Below, one piece after another: positions 8,843 through 17,749 of a stretch of DNA of 64,000 nucleotides. This stretch comes from Nocardia spumae (GTDB lineage: Bacteria; Actinomycetota; Actinomycetes; Mycobacteriales; Mycobacteriaceae). Position 1 is the first letter of the stretch. Every line of letters begins with the position of its first letter. The notes below the pieces were generated by a model. The model was not told the DNA's origin and made no database searches. It saw nothing but the letters and a program-made list of their open reading frames with translations. The stretch spans positions 3,286,001 through 3,350,000 of the forward strand of contig NZ_JAJFZL010000001.1 in the NCBI RefSeq assembly GCF_020733635.1, written 5' to 3'. Position numbers and translations under genes: made by a program.

Positions 8843-10351
8843 TCAGGCCGTTAGCCAGTCGCGCCGGAAACGCTCGCGATCCGGAACCGGGGAATATGAC
8901 CACACCCAGCCGGTGACGCCGTTCGCCATCGCGATGGTGTGCTCCGAAAGGTTGGCGACCGCTGCGAGTAAGTCATCGAAGGTGTAGGTCTCCACGAGCG
9001 GCGTGCCGTTGCCCCTCGGCGGAAGGTGTTGTATACGAACGACTTGGCCTTCGGGCTGGTAGTCGTAATGTGCGGATGCATGTCTGATGATTGGGTAGAT
9101 GTTCTCGGCCAGTTCGGGGCAACGAGTCGCTAGGTTGGCGCGTACCGTGCCGAACGAAGCTGTTCCAGCCGTTGTGCTGTCAAGACGATCGATATCGCCG
9201 TGTGCCACTTTCCGTGCGTCCAATATGGTGTTTCCGTATGCGCGGTATGGGCCTTCCACCAACTTCGCGCCGATGTCCAGCAGGTCGTCGATCCACCCTG
9301 GTCGCGTGCGGTCGTCCGCGTCCACCAGTTGGGTAAGGCGCTGGTGCTGGGTGATGAGCTTGCGCCACGCTTTCGAGCAGGTCGTCAGGAGGAAGTCGAA
9401 GTCGCCGATCCACTGTGTTTGTGCGGCGGCCGCAGCATCGAACGCAGCGCGGACTGCGGCGGCTCGACGAGCTCGGCGTTGCTGGTCGTGCATGCCCCTG
9501 GCGACTGTGACGAGCGGGATCAACGGCCTGAGCATCACCGGATCTCGTTTGGCGATGTCGGCCAGCTCCGGAAACACGGATCCCAGTGACGACCCGCTTG
9601 CGGCGGTTGTCGTGTCGAGATCGAGTGGCGTCATCAGGTTGGCCGCTTTGAGGACCACCTCGCATGCGGAGTCCAGCATCTGTTGGCTGGCGTCCATTCG
9701 CTCGCGTGCCACCTCGGCGGTCGGCGCGGTCAATGTGGTGAAGAACCCCACCGCGGCGGCACCGAAGAGCACGATGCCTGCTGTCGTTGCGCGATGCGCG
9801 GACAGCAGCGTCGGCGGGGCGGGGCTGGACTTGAGATCTATTGCGAGATCGAGCATCTCGTTGGTCAGTCCCAGCAGATTCGACCACGCGGAGGCGGTGC
9901 GGGCGTCACCGGGATCGTCGAAGTCACCGTCCCCCATCTGTTCAGGTAGACGATCGGCCCAATCGGCGGTGGTCTGAATCGATGTAAACAGCCACTGTCG
10001 GAACTCACCGGCCGGGATGCGGTCGCCGCTGTCGGAGAACTCCATGTTTTGTGCGTACTCGAGTCGTTCCTGCAACCGGACGAGGTCGGCGCCGAAATGC
10101 TGTGCACGAACCTCTGCCTGCCGGTCGACGAGCTGCAGTTCCGAGCCGCACGTGGTGCATCGGTCCGAGGGGAGGCCTGCGACTCCGACGATCTGCCCGC
10201 AGTTGTCACAGCCGAAGATAGTGAAGCTGATGTGAAAACCTGCGCTGGATTTCGGTAGGTCACCAGCTACCAGTTCGGCTGAGCCGCAGACGGCGCAATG
10301 GCTCAACTCGTCAGTGGTAAGTCCCGCACCACAGGCTGTGCAGCGTTGCAT
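8843..10351 (-). CDS. Zinc-ribbon protein with a C-terminal HEPN-like motif, function unknown
   Basis: A 502-residue protein. The N-terminus carries two Cys4 ribbons: C4/C7/C19/C22 and C48/C51/C65/C68. The middle is helical, with hydrophobic stretches around 195-215 (TAGIVLFGAAAVGFFTTL, possibly a buried helix). Near the C-terminus, YPIIRHASAHYDY contains R423-x4-H428, the Rx4-6H signature of HEPN ribonuclease domains with a polar residue after the arginine. HEPN proteins act as RNases in toxin-antitoxin and phage-defence systems. I do not recognise the whole protein as a named family, so the HEPN assignment is inference from the motif and helical context. It stands alone on the minus strand inside the repeat-flanked segment. 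Confidence 0.6.
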   Translation of the reverse strand: MQRCTACGAGLTTDELSHCAVCGSAELVAGDLPKSSAGFHISFTIFGCDNCGQIVGVAGLPSDRCTTCGSELQLVDRQAEVRAQHFGADLVRLQERLEYAQNMEFSDSGDRIPAGEFRQWLFTSIQTTADWADRLPEQMGDGDFDDPGDARTASAWSNLLGLTNEMLDLAIDLKSSPAPPTLLSAHRATTAGIVLFGAAAVGFFTTLTAPTAEVARERMDASQQMLDSACEVVLKAANLMTPLDLDTTTAASGSSLGSVFPELADIAKRDPVMLRPLIPLVTVARGMHDQQRRARRAAAVRAAFDAAAAAQTQWIGDFDFLLTTCSKAWRKLITQHQRLTQLVDADDRTRPGWIDDLLDIGAKLVEGPYRAYGNTILDARKVAHGDIDRLDSTTAGTASFGTVRANLATRCPELAENIYPIIRHASAHYDYQPEGQVVRIQHLPPRGNGTPLVETYTFDDLLAAVANLSEHTIAMANGVTGWVWSYSPVPDRERFRRDWLTA

Positions 10352-11766
10352 ACGGACACGCCTCCGTAGAGTCCTGTTATCGACGAGCGCCGGCGCAGTT
10401 ACTCGTTTTGCAGGCTCGCGACGAGTTGGCGTCTATCGCCGATCTTCGGTTGCCATCCCCGGCAATCGGCGCCCGACCATACTATGTCAGTGGCACGCGC
10501 TAATCGGTGAGCGAAGGGGCTGGTTCGAGCTCTGTTGGTGAAGTCTGCACAGGTGAGGCGGTTGAATTCGCCGTTCACCGTGGCGATGTGGATGCGACCG
10601 CGGACCAGTCGCGTCAAATCCGTTCGCGGCAAGCCGCGCTGATCAGCGTACCGATGCGCAGCCCACGAATGATGTTCTCCTGCATAGTTGGCAGCGTGAG
10701 AATCTGGCTTCATTTGGTGAGGCGGCCGATGTAGAACTCCTCCGGGTGAGTGAGGCGTTCCACTGGATGTGCTGCGTTTGGCGTATTCGTCCGGCAGTTG
10801 CCAGGCACGCTCGAGAACCGCGTCCGCTGCGGAGGCAGGCGAGCAGTTGTAGCAGAGGATCTTCGACGGCGGAAACAGTCGGCATTCCGCGCCGCTAACT
10901 TCTGATGGTCTTCGGGGATGGACCGCAGGAACGTCCCGCGGCCGGTGTGGCCCCTGTGCGTCAAGGGACGCGCTTGTGGGGCCGAGAGCTGTTCGGGGCG
11001 GGATCAGCGTGAGACTTCCATACGGATAAGCGCAACGGCCGGCCCGGGGCCGCGATTCGCAAGCTGGGCGCGCACCGAGAACGACATCACAGTTCGTTTC
11101 GGTGCGCCTGCAGCACCGCAACGCGTAGCCCTGCGGTGCGCCGCCCCGCAGGTGTTCGCGATACGGGTTGACCAAGCGCGCACGACGCTGAGGCAGATGG
11201 CTCAGTCGGTCCGGTTCGCGAACACGCGCGTACCGTCGCACGGCGTTGAGCAAGAGCCCCTAGCCGCCTTACCGAGGTCCAGCAAACCCACAAACTGATC
11301 CAGAAGATTGACGGTATGGCCAACTTTTGAAAGTGGCCTGCTCGCGGATCGCGCGTCTGCTGTTTGGCCCGAAGTCGGCCTGGCAGGAGGTGTGGCCGGG
11401 TCTTTTCCGCTACCTGGGTCGGGTCTTTCCACTGGTGCCACCGAACCGCGACCTGCTGTGCCGCCGGCAGGCGGCACACCCTTGGACGGCTTCGGCGGAG
11501 GTCATGGACCCGTCACGCGCGATCGAGAGGCTACGACGACGCTTACGCGGGCTTGCCAGCCGCCAGTCGAGGGGTTCCGAAGGGACAATAATTCCGCGAC
11601 GTCCTGTCGACGTTCTGTAGGTTTCCGGAGACTCGGTGATCGACTGCTATCAGCGGCCCTAATCCACTGGTTCATGCCGTGTCGAACTCTGCTGACCTGC
11701 GGTTCAGCCCATTTACGGCGTCCGTCAACCAACCATCTGGACGACCTGCGGATCGCCTACCAACAC
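10352..11766. other. Gene-poor, probably decayed stretch
   Basis: No reading frame here is convincing. On the minus strand, 10400-10965 gives coding-like pieces spread over two frames (for example ERLTHPEEFYIGRLTK and HAANYAGEHHSWAAHRYADQ), as expected for a gene broken by frameshifts; I cannot name it. On the plus strand, near 11340-11470, RYLGRVFPLVP vaguely recalls the N-terminus of IS982-type transposases, too weakly to call. A plus-strand frame ends HLDDLRIAYQHIDRILRCY just as the right repeat begins. Confidence 0.5.
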
Positions 11767-12128
11767 ATCGATCGCATCCTTCGATGCTACTGATGACCGG
11801 TTGGTTTTGTCCGGCGAAGCGGCGCGACCTGCGGGTTCGTGGTTGTTGGTCAGTGTTGCTGGTTGCTGTTTGTTGCTGTTTGTGGACCTGTGACGTCCTG
11901 ATACAGCCGTCGTTTGCCCACGTGCGGTGCTATTTTCGAGACGTTTCGCGCCGACAGCTGAACCGCCCGTCAGGGTCGATTCGCCGTCTTTGCCCGCCTT
12001 GGCTGGCGTCAACGTTGCGCTACGAACATATGCGCATCTAAACATTGGTTGTCGGCTGTGTTGTGCACGTCGTCGACGTGAGGCGGCGGGATCGGGTGGG
12101 TCTGCGCCGTGGGCGGCTATATGAGAGA
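11767..12128. repeat. Right copy of the long direct repeat, with a truncated ku start
   Basis: Direct-orientation partner of 391-757. It retains the first bases of ku (minus strand ATGCGATCGAT) and then diverges to a stop codon after a few codons, so ku itself is not duplicated. It also lacks the roughly 10-bp doubling seen in the left copy. The following 12129-12272 holds nothing recognisable. Confidence 0.85.
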
Positions 12129-12272
12129 TCTCCGACGCCCCGAATCCGCCTCACACGCCGAAGGCGCGCCCCCCGGCCACACCGGACAGCTGTATGGGGC
12201 ATGCGCACAATGCCGGGGTTGGCGCGGATGGTAGGGCAGGTCTCGCGCGCCAGGTCATGGCGCGAGCGGCGT

Positions 12273-13388
12273 CTACATCGCGGCGGTTGGGCCGTGGGGT
12301 GGGGGTGCGTGTCGGGCGGCGGCATCAAGGTGATCGCGGAGGGTCGATATCACCGTGTCTCGGGACGAATTTTCGAGGTTCGCGACGCGGGCGGTGAGTA
12401 CATTGATCAGAACAATCGCAGGCGTGAGAATCGGTGAAACATCAACTCCGACAATGACATCCGGGGGCTTTGTCACAATTACCGGTTCCAGATCATGGAG
12501 GCCGGCAAGTACGTGATCGAGCGCCTGCCCTGGATTGTCGGGGTCATCGAGTGCTGTTGCCGTTTCCAGGAGGAGGTTGCCGACGCGGCTTGCGTGTTCG
12601 GTGAGACCGACTTGGGCGGGGGCCCCGGTAGCGAGTCGGTCGTCGTCCGCGAGCACGCGGTCGGCTCGGATCTGAAGCGCTCCAGCGTGGCCAGACCGGG
12701 TGGTTATCGAGACGTTTATCCCCATTGGCCTACCCGCCTCGTCCCACGGGGGTACGTCGTCATCGTCGGACTGCGGGTCGGCAGCGACGTCTTGAACTGC
12801 GGACCGGTCGACGATGCCGCCGACGAGTGGCATCCAGATACCCGATACGTCGTGCGGTGCAGTCCCGTGCAGCACGACGGTCCATTTGCCCGCCGTGACA
12901 GTTATTTGACCGAAGATGTCGTAGTCATCGGATACTTCTGACATATCGACGGAGGCCAGGGGCGCGATAGCCCGAATGGCGTCGGCGAGACCATTGGGAC
13001 TGAGTGTGTCGACGATGTCGACCGCGAACGCTCCGCCCTGGTCGGGGTTGGTCCAGTCGATGTCCCGGTCGAGGCGAATCCACCTGTCCGCGAGCTGACT
13101 GATCTGACGGGGCGCTCGTCGCGCCCACCAGTCGACGTCGCCGCGCACAGCGCTGATGGTCGGCGACGCGAGAAATTCGGCTTGGTCCCAGCCATAGTTG
13201 TCTTTGATCGTGCCGGTCGCGTACCCATTCGCGGTGAGGACGAAGTCGCCGGTGACAGTGCCGAATGTGGTGGAGTAAGCCGCCGAGACCCCGACGATCC
13301 CGCTCTCCGTGAGCCGGTCCGCAGCAGTGAGGAGTGCTTCTGATGGAGAGTTGACGATGGCTTGCCACTCCGGAACAGCCTTGGACAC
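12273..13388 (-). CDS. Hypothetical protein with LppX/LprG-like character
   Basis: A 371-residue acidic protein without signal peptide or lipobox. The first 110 residues (ESGIVGVSAAYSTTFGTVTG, TANGYATGTIKDNYGWDQ, FLASPTISAVRGDVDWW) have the alternating strand pattern and wording of actinobacterial LppX/LprG-like lipid-binding proteins, but cytoplasmic. A second similar module may occupy about 150-270. The C-terminus has two short hydrophobic strands (PPDVIVGVDVSPIL, PAIVLINVLTARVANLE) that lead into an amphipathic helix. Function unknown. It lies just outside the right repeat. Confidence 0.5.
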   Translation of the reverse strand: MSKAVPEWQAIVNSPSEALLTAADRLTESGIVGVSAAYSTTFGTVTGDFVLTANGYATGTIKDNYGWDQAEFLASPTISAVRGDVDWWARRAPRQISQLADRWIRLDRDIDWTNPDQGGAFAVDIVDTLSPNGLADAIRAIAPLASVDMSEVSDDYDIFGQITVTAGKWTVVLHGTAPHDVSGIWMPLVGGIVDRSAVQDVAADPQSDDDDVPPWDEAGRPMGINVSITTRSGHAGALQIRADRVLADDDRLATGAPAQVGLTEHASRVGNLLLETATALDDPDNPGQALDHVLAGLHDLEPVIVTKPPDVIVGVDVSPILTPAIVLINVLTARVANLENSSRDTVISTLRDHLDAAARHAPPPHGPTAAM

Positions 13389-13544
13389 GCAGTCTCCTCA
13401 TCGATCTTCGTTGCGCACCGCCTCAGCGTAGGACGGTTACTCAGGTACGTGTTCCATGTGATGGGGAGGGATGGCTTACCGACGATGCTCGGCCGCGGAC
13501 ACGAGTGCCTGGTGCATTGTCCACCAACGTTTGCCGGTTCGAAG

Positions 13545-13595
13545 GGGGCTGCTGCACGATGAGGTGACAGTGTGACCTATCCGTGCAGCAGCCCC
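13545..13595. repeat. 14-bp-stem hairpin repeat, possible terminator
   Basis: GGGGCTGCTGCACG (13545-13558) and CGTGCAGCAGCCCC (13582-13595) are perfect inverted repeats around a 23-base loop containing ATGAGGTGACAGTGTGACC. The hairpin lies about 75 bp past the stop of the minus-strand reductase at 13672, so it could end that transcript, but no T-run follows. The loop and right arm recur at 42054-42090, which suggests a dispersed element rather than a simple terminator. Confidence 0.7.
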
Positions 13596-13671
13596 AGGAG
13601 CCGGTCGATGTGTCGAACAAGTAGCTGTGTGCCATTTGCCGGCGGGGGCGCGAATGAGGGCTCGGGTCAGA

Positions 13672-14697
13672 TCAGTCGTGGCTGAGTCGGCACAGAGTCT
13701 TTCCCGTCGTCCGGCCCGCGAGGAGTGCGCGCAGTGCGGTTGCCGATCGCTCGAGTCCGTCGAACACTGTCTCCCGGTGCACCAGCCGACCGGCGGTGAT
13801 ATGCCCGCCGATTTCGGCGCGCATCGCCGGCTCGAGGTGCAGAAAGGATCCGGCGCGAAAGCCTTGCATCCGCAGCTGTTTCGAAACCATTGCGAACAGA
13901 TCGACCGGGCCCGCGCCAGACCAGCCGTCGTACTGGGAAACCGCCCCGCACAACGCGATTCGCCCGGCGGTGCGCATGTTGCGCAGGGCGGCGGACAGAT
14001 GGTCACCGCCCACGTTGTCGAAGTAGGCGTCGATGCCCGCGGGGGCGAGCTCCGCGAGAGCCTCGGCGGGAGGGTCGGTGCGGTAGTCGAATGCCAGGAT
14101 GCCGAACTCGCGGCGCAGCCGGTCCACTTTGTCGGCACTGCCCGCCGAGCCGATGACGGTGGCGCCCCGGAGGCGCGCGAGCTGCGCGGCGACGCCGCCG
14201 ACGCCGCCCGCGGCCGCCGATACCCAGATGGTGTCGATGTCGCGTAGCTGTAGCACCGCTACCAGGCCCGCGTAGGCGGTGAGTCCCGTGCTGCCGAGCG
14301 GGCCGAGGAACCACTGCTCGGGCAGGCCGCCAGTATCGAGATGGGTGAGGCCGCCGTAGCCGCCGATGGTGCCGGTGTCGCCGCCGACCACCGCGAAGTC
14401 GCGGTATCCGTGAATGTGCGAGACGAGGTCTCCCACAGCGAGTTCGGGGTGCCGTGAGTCGACCACTTCGCCCAGGGCCAGGCCGGGGAGCGGATCGCCG
14501 GGCTGCAGCGGCGGGAGGTAGCCGAGCGGTGTCGTCGCGTCGAGCCGGATGCGCACGGACGGGTCGATCGATAGCCATGTGTTCCGCACCAGAGCTTCCC
14601 CGGGACCGAGGGGGTCCAGGGGGAATGCTCGCAGTTCCAGGTCCTTCTCGCGGACCTGGCCCGACGGGCGTCGAGCAAGGCAGAGTTTTCTGTTCAT
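13672..14697 (-). CDS. NADP-dependent medium-chain oxidoreductase (LTB4 dehydrogenase/PTGR-like)
   Basis: A 341-residue zinc-free medium-chain reductase of the kind that reduces the C=C bond of alpha,beta-unsaturated ketones and aldehydes with NADPH. The start MNRKLCLARRPSGQVREKDLEL and the segment NTWLSIDPSVRIRLD are characteristic. AAAGGVGGVAAQLARL is the nucleotide-binding loop, and GIDAYFDNVGGDHLSAAL the family strand that follows. No zinc-ligand cysteines are present. The ATG at 14697 matches the family N-terminus. A cluster-1 operator variant lies about 115 bp upstream, so the gene may belong to the same regulon. Confidence 0.85.
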   Translation of the reverse strand: MNRKLCLARRPSGQVREKDLELRAFPLDPLGPGEALVRNTWLSIDPSVRIRLDATTPLGYLPPLQPGDPLPGLALGEVVDSRHPELAVGDLVSHIHGYRDFAVVGGDTGTIGGYGGLTHLDTGGLPEQWFLGPLGSTGLTAYAGLVAVLQLRDIDTIWVSAAAGGVGGVAAQLARLRGATVIGSAGSADKVDRLRREFGILAFDYRTDPPAEALAELAPAGIDAYFDNVGGDHLSAALRNMRTAGRIALCGAVSQYDGWSGAGPVDLFAMVSKQLRMQGFRAGSFLHLEPAMRAEIGGHITAGRLVHRETVFDGLERSATALRALLAGRTTGKTLCRLSHD

Positions 14698-14811
14698 GTC
14701 GGGCACGGGTCCCCCGGAGGTGTGTTGGCGTAGTGGTGAGGACGGATGCGTTTGATCGTGTCGAGTTGGTGGCCCTGGTGCCGAGCCGTGTAGCACACCG
14801 GGAACATTTAT

Positions 14812-14824
14812 TGAAGTGGATTCA
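14812..14824 (-). promoter_or_regulatory. Candidate cluster-1 operator (TGAATCCACTTCA)
   Basis: On the minus strand this reads TGAATCCACTTCA, one base from the TGAATCCAGTTCA found before 16914 and 34640. It lies upstream of the reductase starting at 14697 and overlaps the stop of the 14822 gene. Confidence 0.45.
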
Positions 14825-15205
14825 GGTAACACCCTCGAACGCAACCTCGGGCGTGCGGGCGATGAGCAGTCGCCGTACTTTGCCGTCGGTGTCGAACTGG
14901 GCCGAGGCGTTGAACGATGCCTCGAACGCCCCCGCCCGAGTCGTCCGGCCAAGTACCAGTTCGCATCCACCGGCCACGGCGCCCGCGTCGATGTGATGGA
15001 CGAGTGTGCTCTTCTCCCGCTGTTGCAGGTAGCTGATCAAGCCAGCGTGGTCCCCGACGAACTCCGTGCTCTGCCCGGCGCCCCGTGAGAACTGCACCGA
15101 CATGACGAAATCGGGCGAAATCATGGTCAGTACCCGATCCGGGTCATCGGAGTCCATGTATTCGAACCAGCGTGCGAGGGTCGGCGTCGCGGCGGTGGCC
15201 GTCAT
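14822..15205 (-). CDS. SnoaL-like (NTF2 fold) protein
   Basis: A 127-residue NTF2/SnoaL-fold protein. TLARWFEYMDSDDPDRVLTMISPDFVMSVQF is the opening helix pair, followed by a curved sheet ending DTDGKVRRLLIARTPE. Members act as small hydratases, isomerases or lyases, or as accessory subunits; the reaction cannot be told here. Its ATG overlaps the stop of the upstream SnoaL-like gene by four bases, so the two are co-translated and may form a heteromer. Confidence 0.75.
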   Translation of the reverse strand: MTATAATPTLARWFEYMDSDDPDRVLTMISPDFVMSVQFSRGAGQSTEFVGDHAGLISYLQQREKSTLVHHIDAGAVAGGCELVLGRTTRAGAFEASFNASAQFDTDGKVRRLLIARTPEVAFEGVT

Positions 15206-15588
15206 GCTCGTTGTGCTCCTTCGGGAGTGAAACCCCCTGGCAGAACAGGGAATTCGGCGTTGAACGTAACCTGGTAGCGGTCGATGCGGCCAGCTGCGTC
15301 GAAGTGCATGGCGGCGACGAAGTATCCGGTGGTCGCCGTGCCGTTCTCGATTACCGCACCGTGTGCGAACTGCATGTCACCGTCGGTCGCCACCCGGAGC
15401 ACCCGATGCTTGCGGTCGACATCGGGCCTCCCACTCAGATACTCGAGCATGGCGGCGCGGCCACGGCCCGTTCGCACTCCGGACGGCAGCACCATGACGA
15501 ACTCGACGTCCGCGGCGAGCAGGTCCACGGCATTACTCAGCTTGCCGGAGTCGACGACGGCGTAGTAGTCCTCGATCGGATAACTCAT
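15202..15588 (-). CDS. SnoaL-like (NTF2 fold) protein
   Basis: A 128-residue relative of the preceding protein. IEDYYAVVDSGKLSNAVDLLAADVEFVMVLPSG and MHFDAAGRIDRYQVTFN are the typical helix and final strands. It is the first gene of a two-gene minus-strand unit diverging from the acyl-CoA dehydrogenase at 15680. The palindrome TGAACTTAGTTCA sits just upstream of its start. Divergence from a beta-oxidation operon suggests a role in the same pathway, perhaps as hydratase or isomerase; this is inference. Confidence 0.75.
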   Translation of the reverse strand: MSYPIEDYYAVVDSGKLSNAVDLLAADVEFVMVLPSGVRTGRGRAAMLEYLSGRPDVDRKHRVLRVATDGDMQFAHGAVIENGTATTGYFVAAMHFDAAGRIDRYQVTFNAEFPVLPGGFTPEGAQRA

Positions 15589-15592
15589 GAAA

Positions 15593-15605
15593 TGAACTTA
15601 GTTCA
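15593..15605. promoter_or_regulatory. Candidate cluster-1 operator (TGAACTTAGTTCA)
   Basis: A palindrome TGAAC-TTA-GTTCA in the 91-bp divergent space between 15588 and 15680, four bases before the SnoaL start codon. A weaker related sequence, GAACTGAACTCAACTC, follows at about 15652-15667, before the dehydrogenase. The same half-sites recur at 16869, 34543 and 34616. Confidence 0.6.
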
Positions 15606-15679
15606 GCCAAGGCCTTCTTGTCGAGTGCGTCGGTGGCTACCCTCAGTAATCGAACTGAACTCAACTCTAATGGAGAATC

Positions 15680-16825
15680 ATGTCCGCACCGCAGGTCAAC
15701 GCAGGTGAAGTCCGCTGGCCACATTCCGAACCGACCGGATTCATACCCGGCCCCGAGCAGTCCGCCCTTCGCGAGTCCCTCCGGGCGCTGCTGACCAAAC
15801 GCGGCGATATCGCCCAGGTCCGCCAGGCCGCGTCCACCGAACGCGGGTTCTCGGCATCGCTGTGGCGGGCCCTCGTCGACGACATGTCGGTCACCGCACT
15901 CGCCGCATCCGAGGATCGCGGCGGGCTGGGATACGGTGTGGCCGAACTGGCGACGATTCTCGAGGAGTGCGGGCGCGCGCTGGTCTGCGAGCCGGTCTAC
16001 AGCTCCGCCGTGCTGGGCGTACAGGCCCTGCTCCTGACTCGCCCCGGCGACGATGATCTCTTGCTGGCAGGCGTATTGGCCGGTGACCTGCTGGCCACCG
16101 TCAGCGCTCTCGAAACCACCACCGACGATCTGCGTGCGGTCCGGACGCCGGCCGGATGGGTCGTCGACGGCACGGTCACCCATCTGGTGTGTGGCGGAAC
16201 CGCCGACGTGATCGTTGCGTCGGCGCACTGCTCGGATGGACGCCGCCTGTTTGCCATGCGTCCGGGCGAGGGTTGCCTGCGAACCGAGCGAATGGTCCTG
16301 GACCCCACCCGCCGGCAGGCGGACGTGACGCTACGGGCCGCTCCGGCGGTCGGGCTCACCGAGCCGGACGATACTGCCACCGCGGCCACCCGCTTGCGCG
16401 ATCTCGCCACACTCGCCCTCGCCAGCGAGAACACCGGCATCATCGACATGCTGCTCGAGACGACCGTGTCCTACACCTCGACTCGCCGCCAATTCGACCG
16501 GGCCATCGGCTCCTTCCAGGCCGTCAAACATCGCCTCGCCGATCTGCTGGTCCTGCTCGAGCGCGCGCGATCCGCCTCCCGCTATGCGGCCGCGGCATAC
16601 GCGGAGGATCCGGACGCGGCACGGCTGGCGGTCGCGGTGGCGGGTGCAGTCTGCACCGACGCGGCTGTCCAGACGGCGGCCGAGGCTGTCCAACTGCACG
16701 GCGGGATCGGCTTCACCTGGGAGCATCCGGCCCACTCCTATTTCCGTCGGGTCATGGGAAACGAAGCGGCACAAGGCGGTTCCCGAGCTCACCGCGGCAC
16801 GATAGCCGCCCTCGTCGGATTGTGA
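15680..16825 (+). CDS. Acyl-CoA dehydrogenase family protein
   Basis: A 381-residue flavoprotein-fold protein of the kind that oxidises acyl-CoA to enoyl-CoA. The helical N-terminal domain contains LAASEDRGGLGYGVAELATILEECGRAL. The C-terminal domain contains YTSTRRQFDRAIGSFQAVKHRLADL (flavin and dimer contact) and AVQLHGGIGFTWEHPAHSYFRR. The middle beta domain is short and poorly conserved, as in the partner subunits of heterotetrameric FadE pairs of steroid-type catabolism. It could therefore work with the dehydrogenase at 19304. First gene of the rightward operon; ATG preceded by AATGGAGAATC. Confidence 0.85.
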   Translation: MSAPQVNAGEVRWPHSEPTGFIPGPEQSALRESLRALLTKRGDIAQVRQAASTERGFSASLWRALVDDMSVTALAASEDRGGLGYGVAELATILEECGRALVCEPVYSSAVLGVQALLLTRPGDDDLLLAGVLAGDLLATVSALETTTDDLRAVRTPAGWVVDGTVTHLVCGGTADVIVASAHCSDGRRLFAMRPGEGCLRTERMVLDPTRRQADVTLRAAPAVGLTEPDDTATAATRLRDLATLALASENTGIIDMLLETTVSYTSTRRQFDRAIGSFQAVKHRLADLLVLLERARSASRYAAAAYAEDPDAARLAVAVAGAVCTDAAVQTAAEAVQLHGGIGFTWEHPAHSYFRRVMGNEAAQGGSRAHRGTIAALVGL

Positions 16826-16868
16826 ACGGTGTATTGACGGCGAGCGGGATCACACGGTAGAACTGAAG

Positions 16869-16881
16869 TGAATCCAGTTCA
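16869..16881 (+). promoter_or_regulatory. Candidate cluster-1 operator (TGAATCCAGTTCA)
   Basis: TGAATCCAGTTCA lies 33 bp before the ATG of the crotonase at 16914 and is identical over 13 bases to the site before 34640. The preceding bases (AACTGAAG) may form a further half-site. Confidence 0.6.
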
Positions 16882-16913
16882 GGAAACTTCCTCGACAGAA
16901 AGAGGCCACTCAC

Positions 16914-17702
16914 ATGATCGACACCGACCACATCGTGCTCGAGAAGGACGGCGAGATTGCGCGGGTGTGGCTCAACCGCCCGCACGTCAAGAACGCCGTC
17001 ACCGTCGAACTGCTGCACCGCCTCGACGAGATCATCGTCGAGGTCGACAACGACCCCAACCTCAAGGTCCTGGTCCTGCGCGGCCGGGGTAACACCTTCT
17101 GCTCGGGCTTCGACCTCAACGAACTGCGCGCGAACTACGTCGGCCAGACCAACGCGATGGATGTCGCGGTGCTGTCCGCGAAGGTTTGCGACCGCCTGTA
17201 CTCGATGAATACCCCATCGGTCGCGGTACTCGAGGGTTACGTCACCGCCGGTGGTTTCGAGCTGATGATCTCCTGCGATTTCGCCGTCGCGGCCGACGAC
17301 GCCAAGATCGGCGACTTCCACATCCGCCGGGCCCTGTTCGGCGGCGCGGGCCCGATCTACCGGCTGCCGCGCATGATCGGCATTCGCAAGACCAAGGAGC
17401 TGATGCTGACCGGCAAGCTGCTCAGCGGCCGGGAAGCCGCCGCGTTCGATCTCATCAATGCCTCCGCCCCGGCCGCCGAGCTCGACCAGCTGGTCGCCGA
17501 TTTCGTTGCCCCGCTGGCCGATAAGAGCCCGTTCGCGATGAAGCTCACCAAGATGACCATCGACCGCGGCCTGGACGCCGACATCCAGTCGCTGATGGTG
17601 ATGGAGCACCTGGCCGTGGGCAACGCGCTGCAGTCCGAGGACGCGGCCGAGGGCGTGTCCGCCTTCCTGGAGAAGCGCGAGCCGAAATGGGTCGGTCGCT
17701 GA
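16914..17702 (+). CDS. Enoyl-CoA hydratase/isomerase (crotonase) family protein
   Basis: A 262-residue crotonase acting on CoA thioesters. GNTFCSGFDLNEL (60-71) and VLEGYVTAGGFELMISCDFAVA (105-126) form the CoA site and oxyanion hole. Of the two catalytic glutamates of classical hydratases, the second is retained (E162 in TKELML). The first position falls in FHIRRALFGGAGP and appears to be Ile or Arg, so the reaction may differ from plain hydration (for example isomerase, hydrolase or C-C cleavage). The operator at 16869 and an AGAAAGAGG Shine-Dalgarno precede the ATG. The DUF35/thiolase pair follows. Confidence 0.85.
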   Translation: MIDTDHIVLEKDGEIARVWLNRPHVKNAVTVELLHRLDEIIVEVDNDPNLKVLVLRGRGNTFCSGFDLNELRANYVGQTNAMDVAVLSAKVCDRLYSMNTPSVAVLEGYVTAGGFELMISCDFAVAADDAKIGDFHIRRALFGGAGPIYRLPRMIGIRKTKELMLTGKLLSGREAAAFDLINASAPAAELDQLVADFVAPLADKSPFAMKLTKMTIDRGLDADIQSLMVMEHLAVGNALQSEDAAEGVSAFLEKREPKWVGR

Positions 17703-17749
17703 ATCACTGATCGGTTCAAGCCTTTCAGCCGATTTCGGAAGGAAAAGAC

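Noticed and set aside
10399..11253. Long minus-strand frame of 284 codons
   Set aside because: Arg/Pro-rich with abrupt changes of character and no domain; better explained as a decayed gene split over frames. A YNCSP segment recalls isocitrate lyase but the surrounding residues do not match.
11327..11620. Possible IS982-type transposase N-terminus (LFRYLGRVFPLVP)
   Set aside because: Only a short vague match, no catalytic motif and no terminal repeats identified.
13545..13595. CRISPR repeat
   Set aside because: Single hairpin with no array of spaced repeats.
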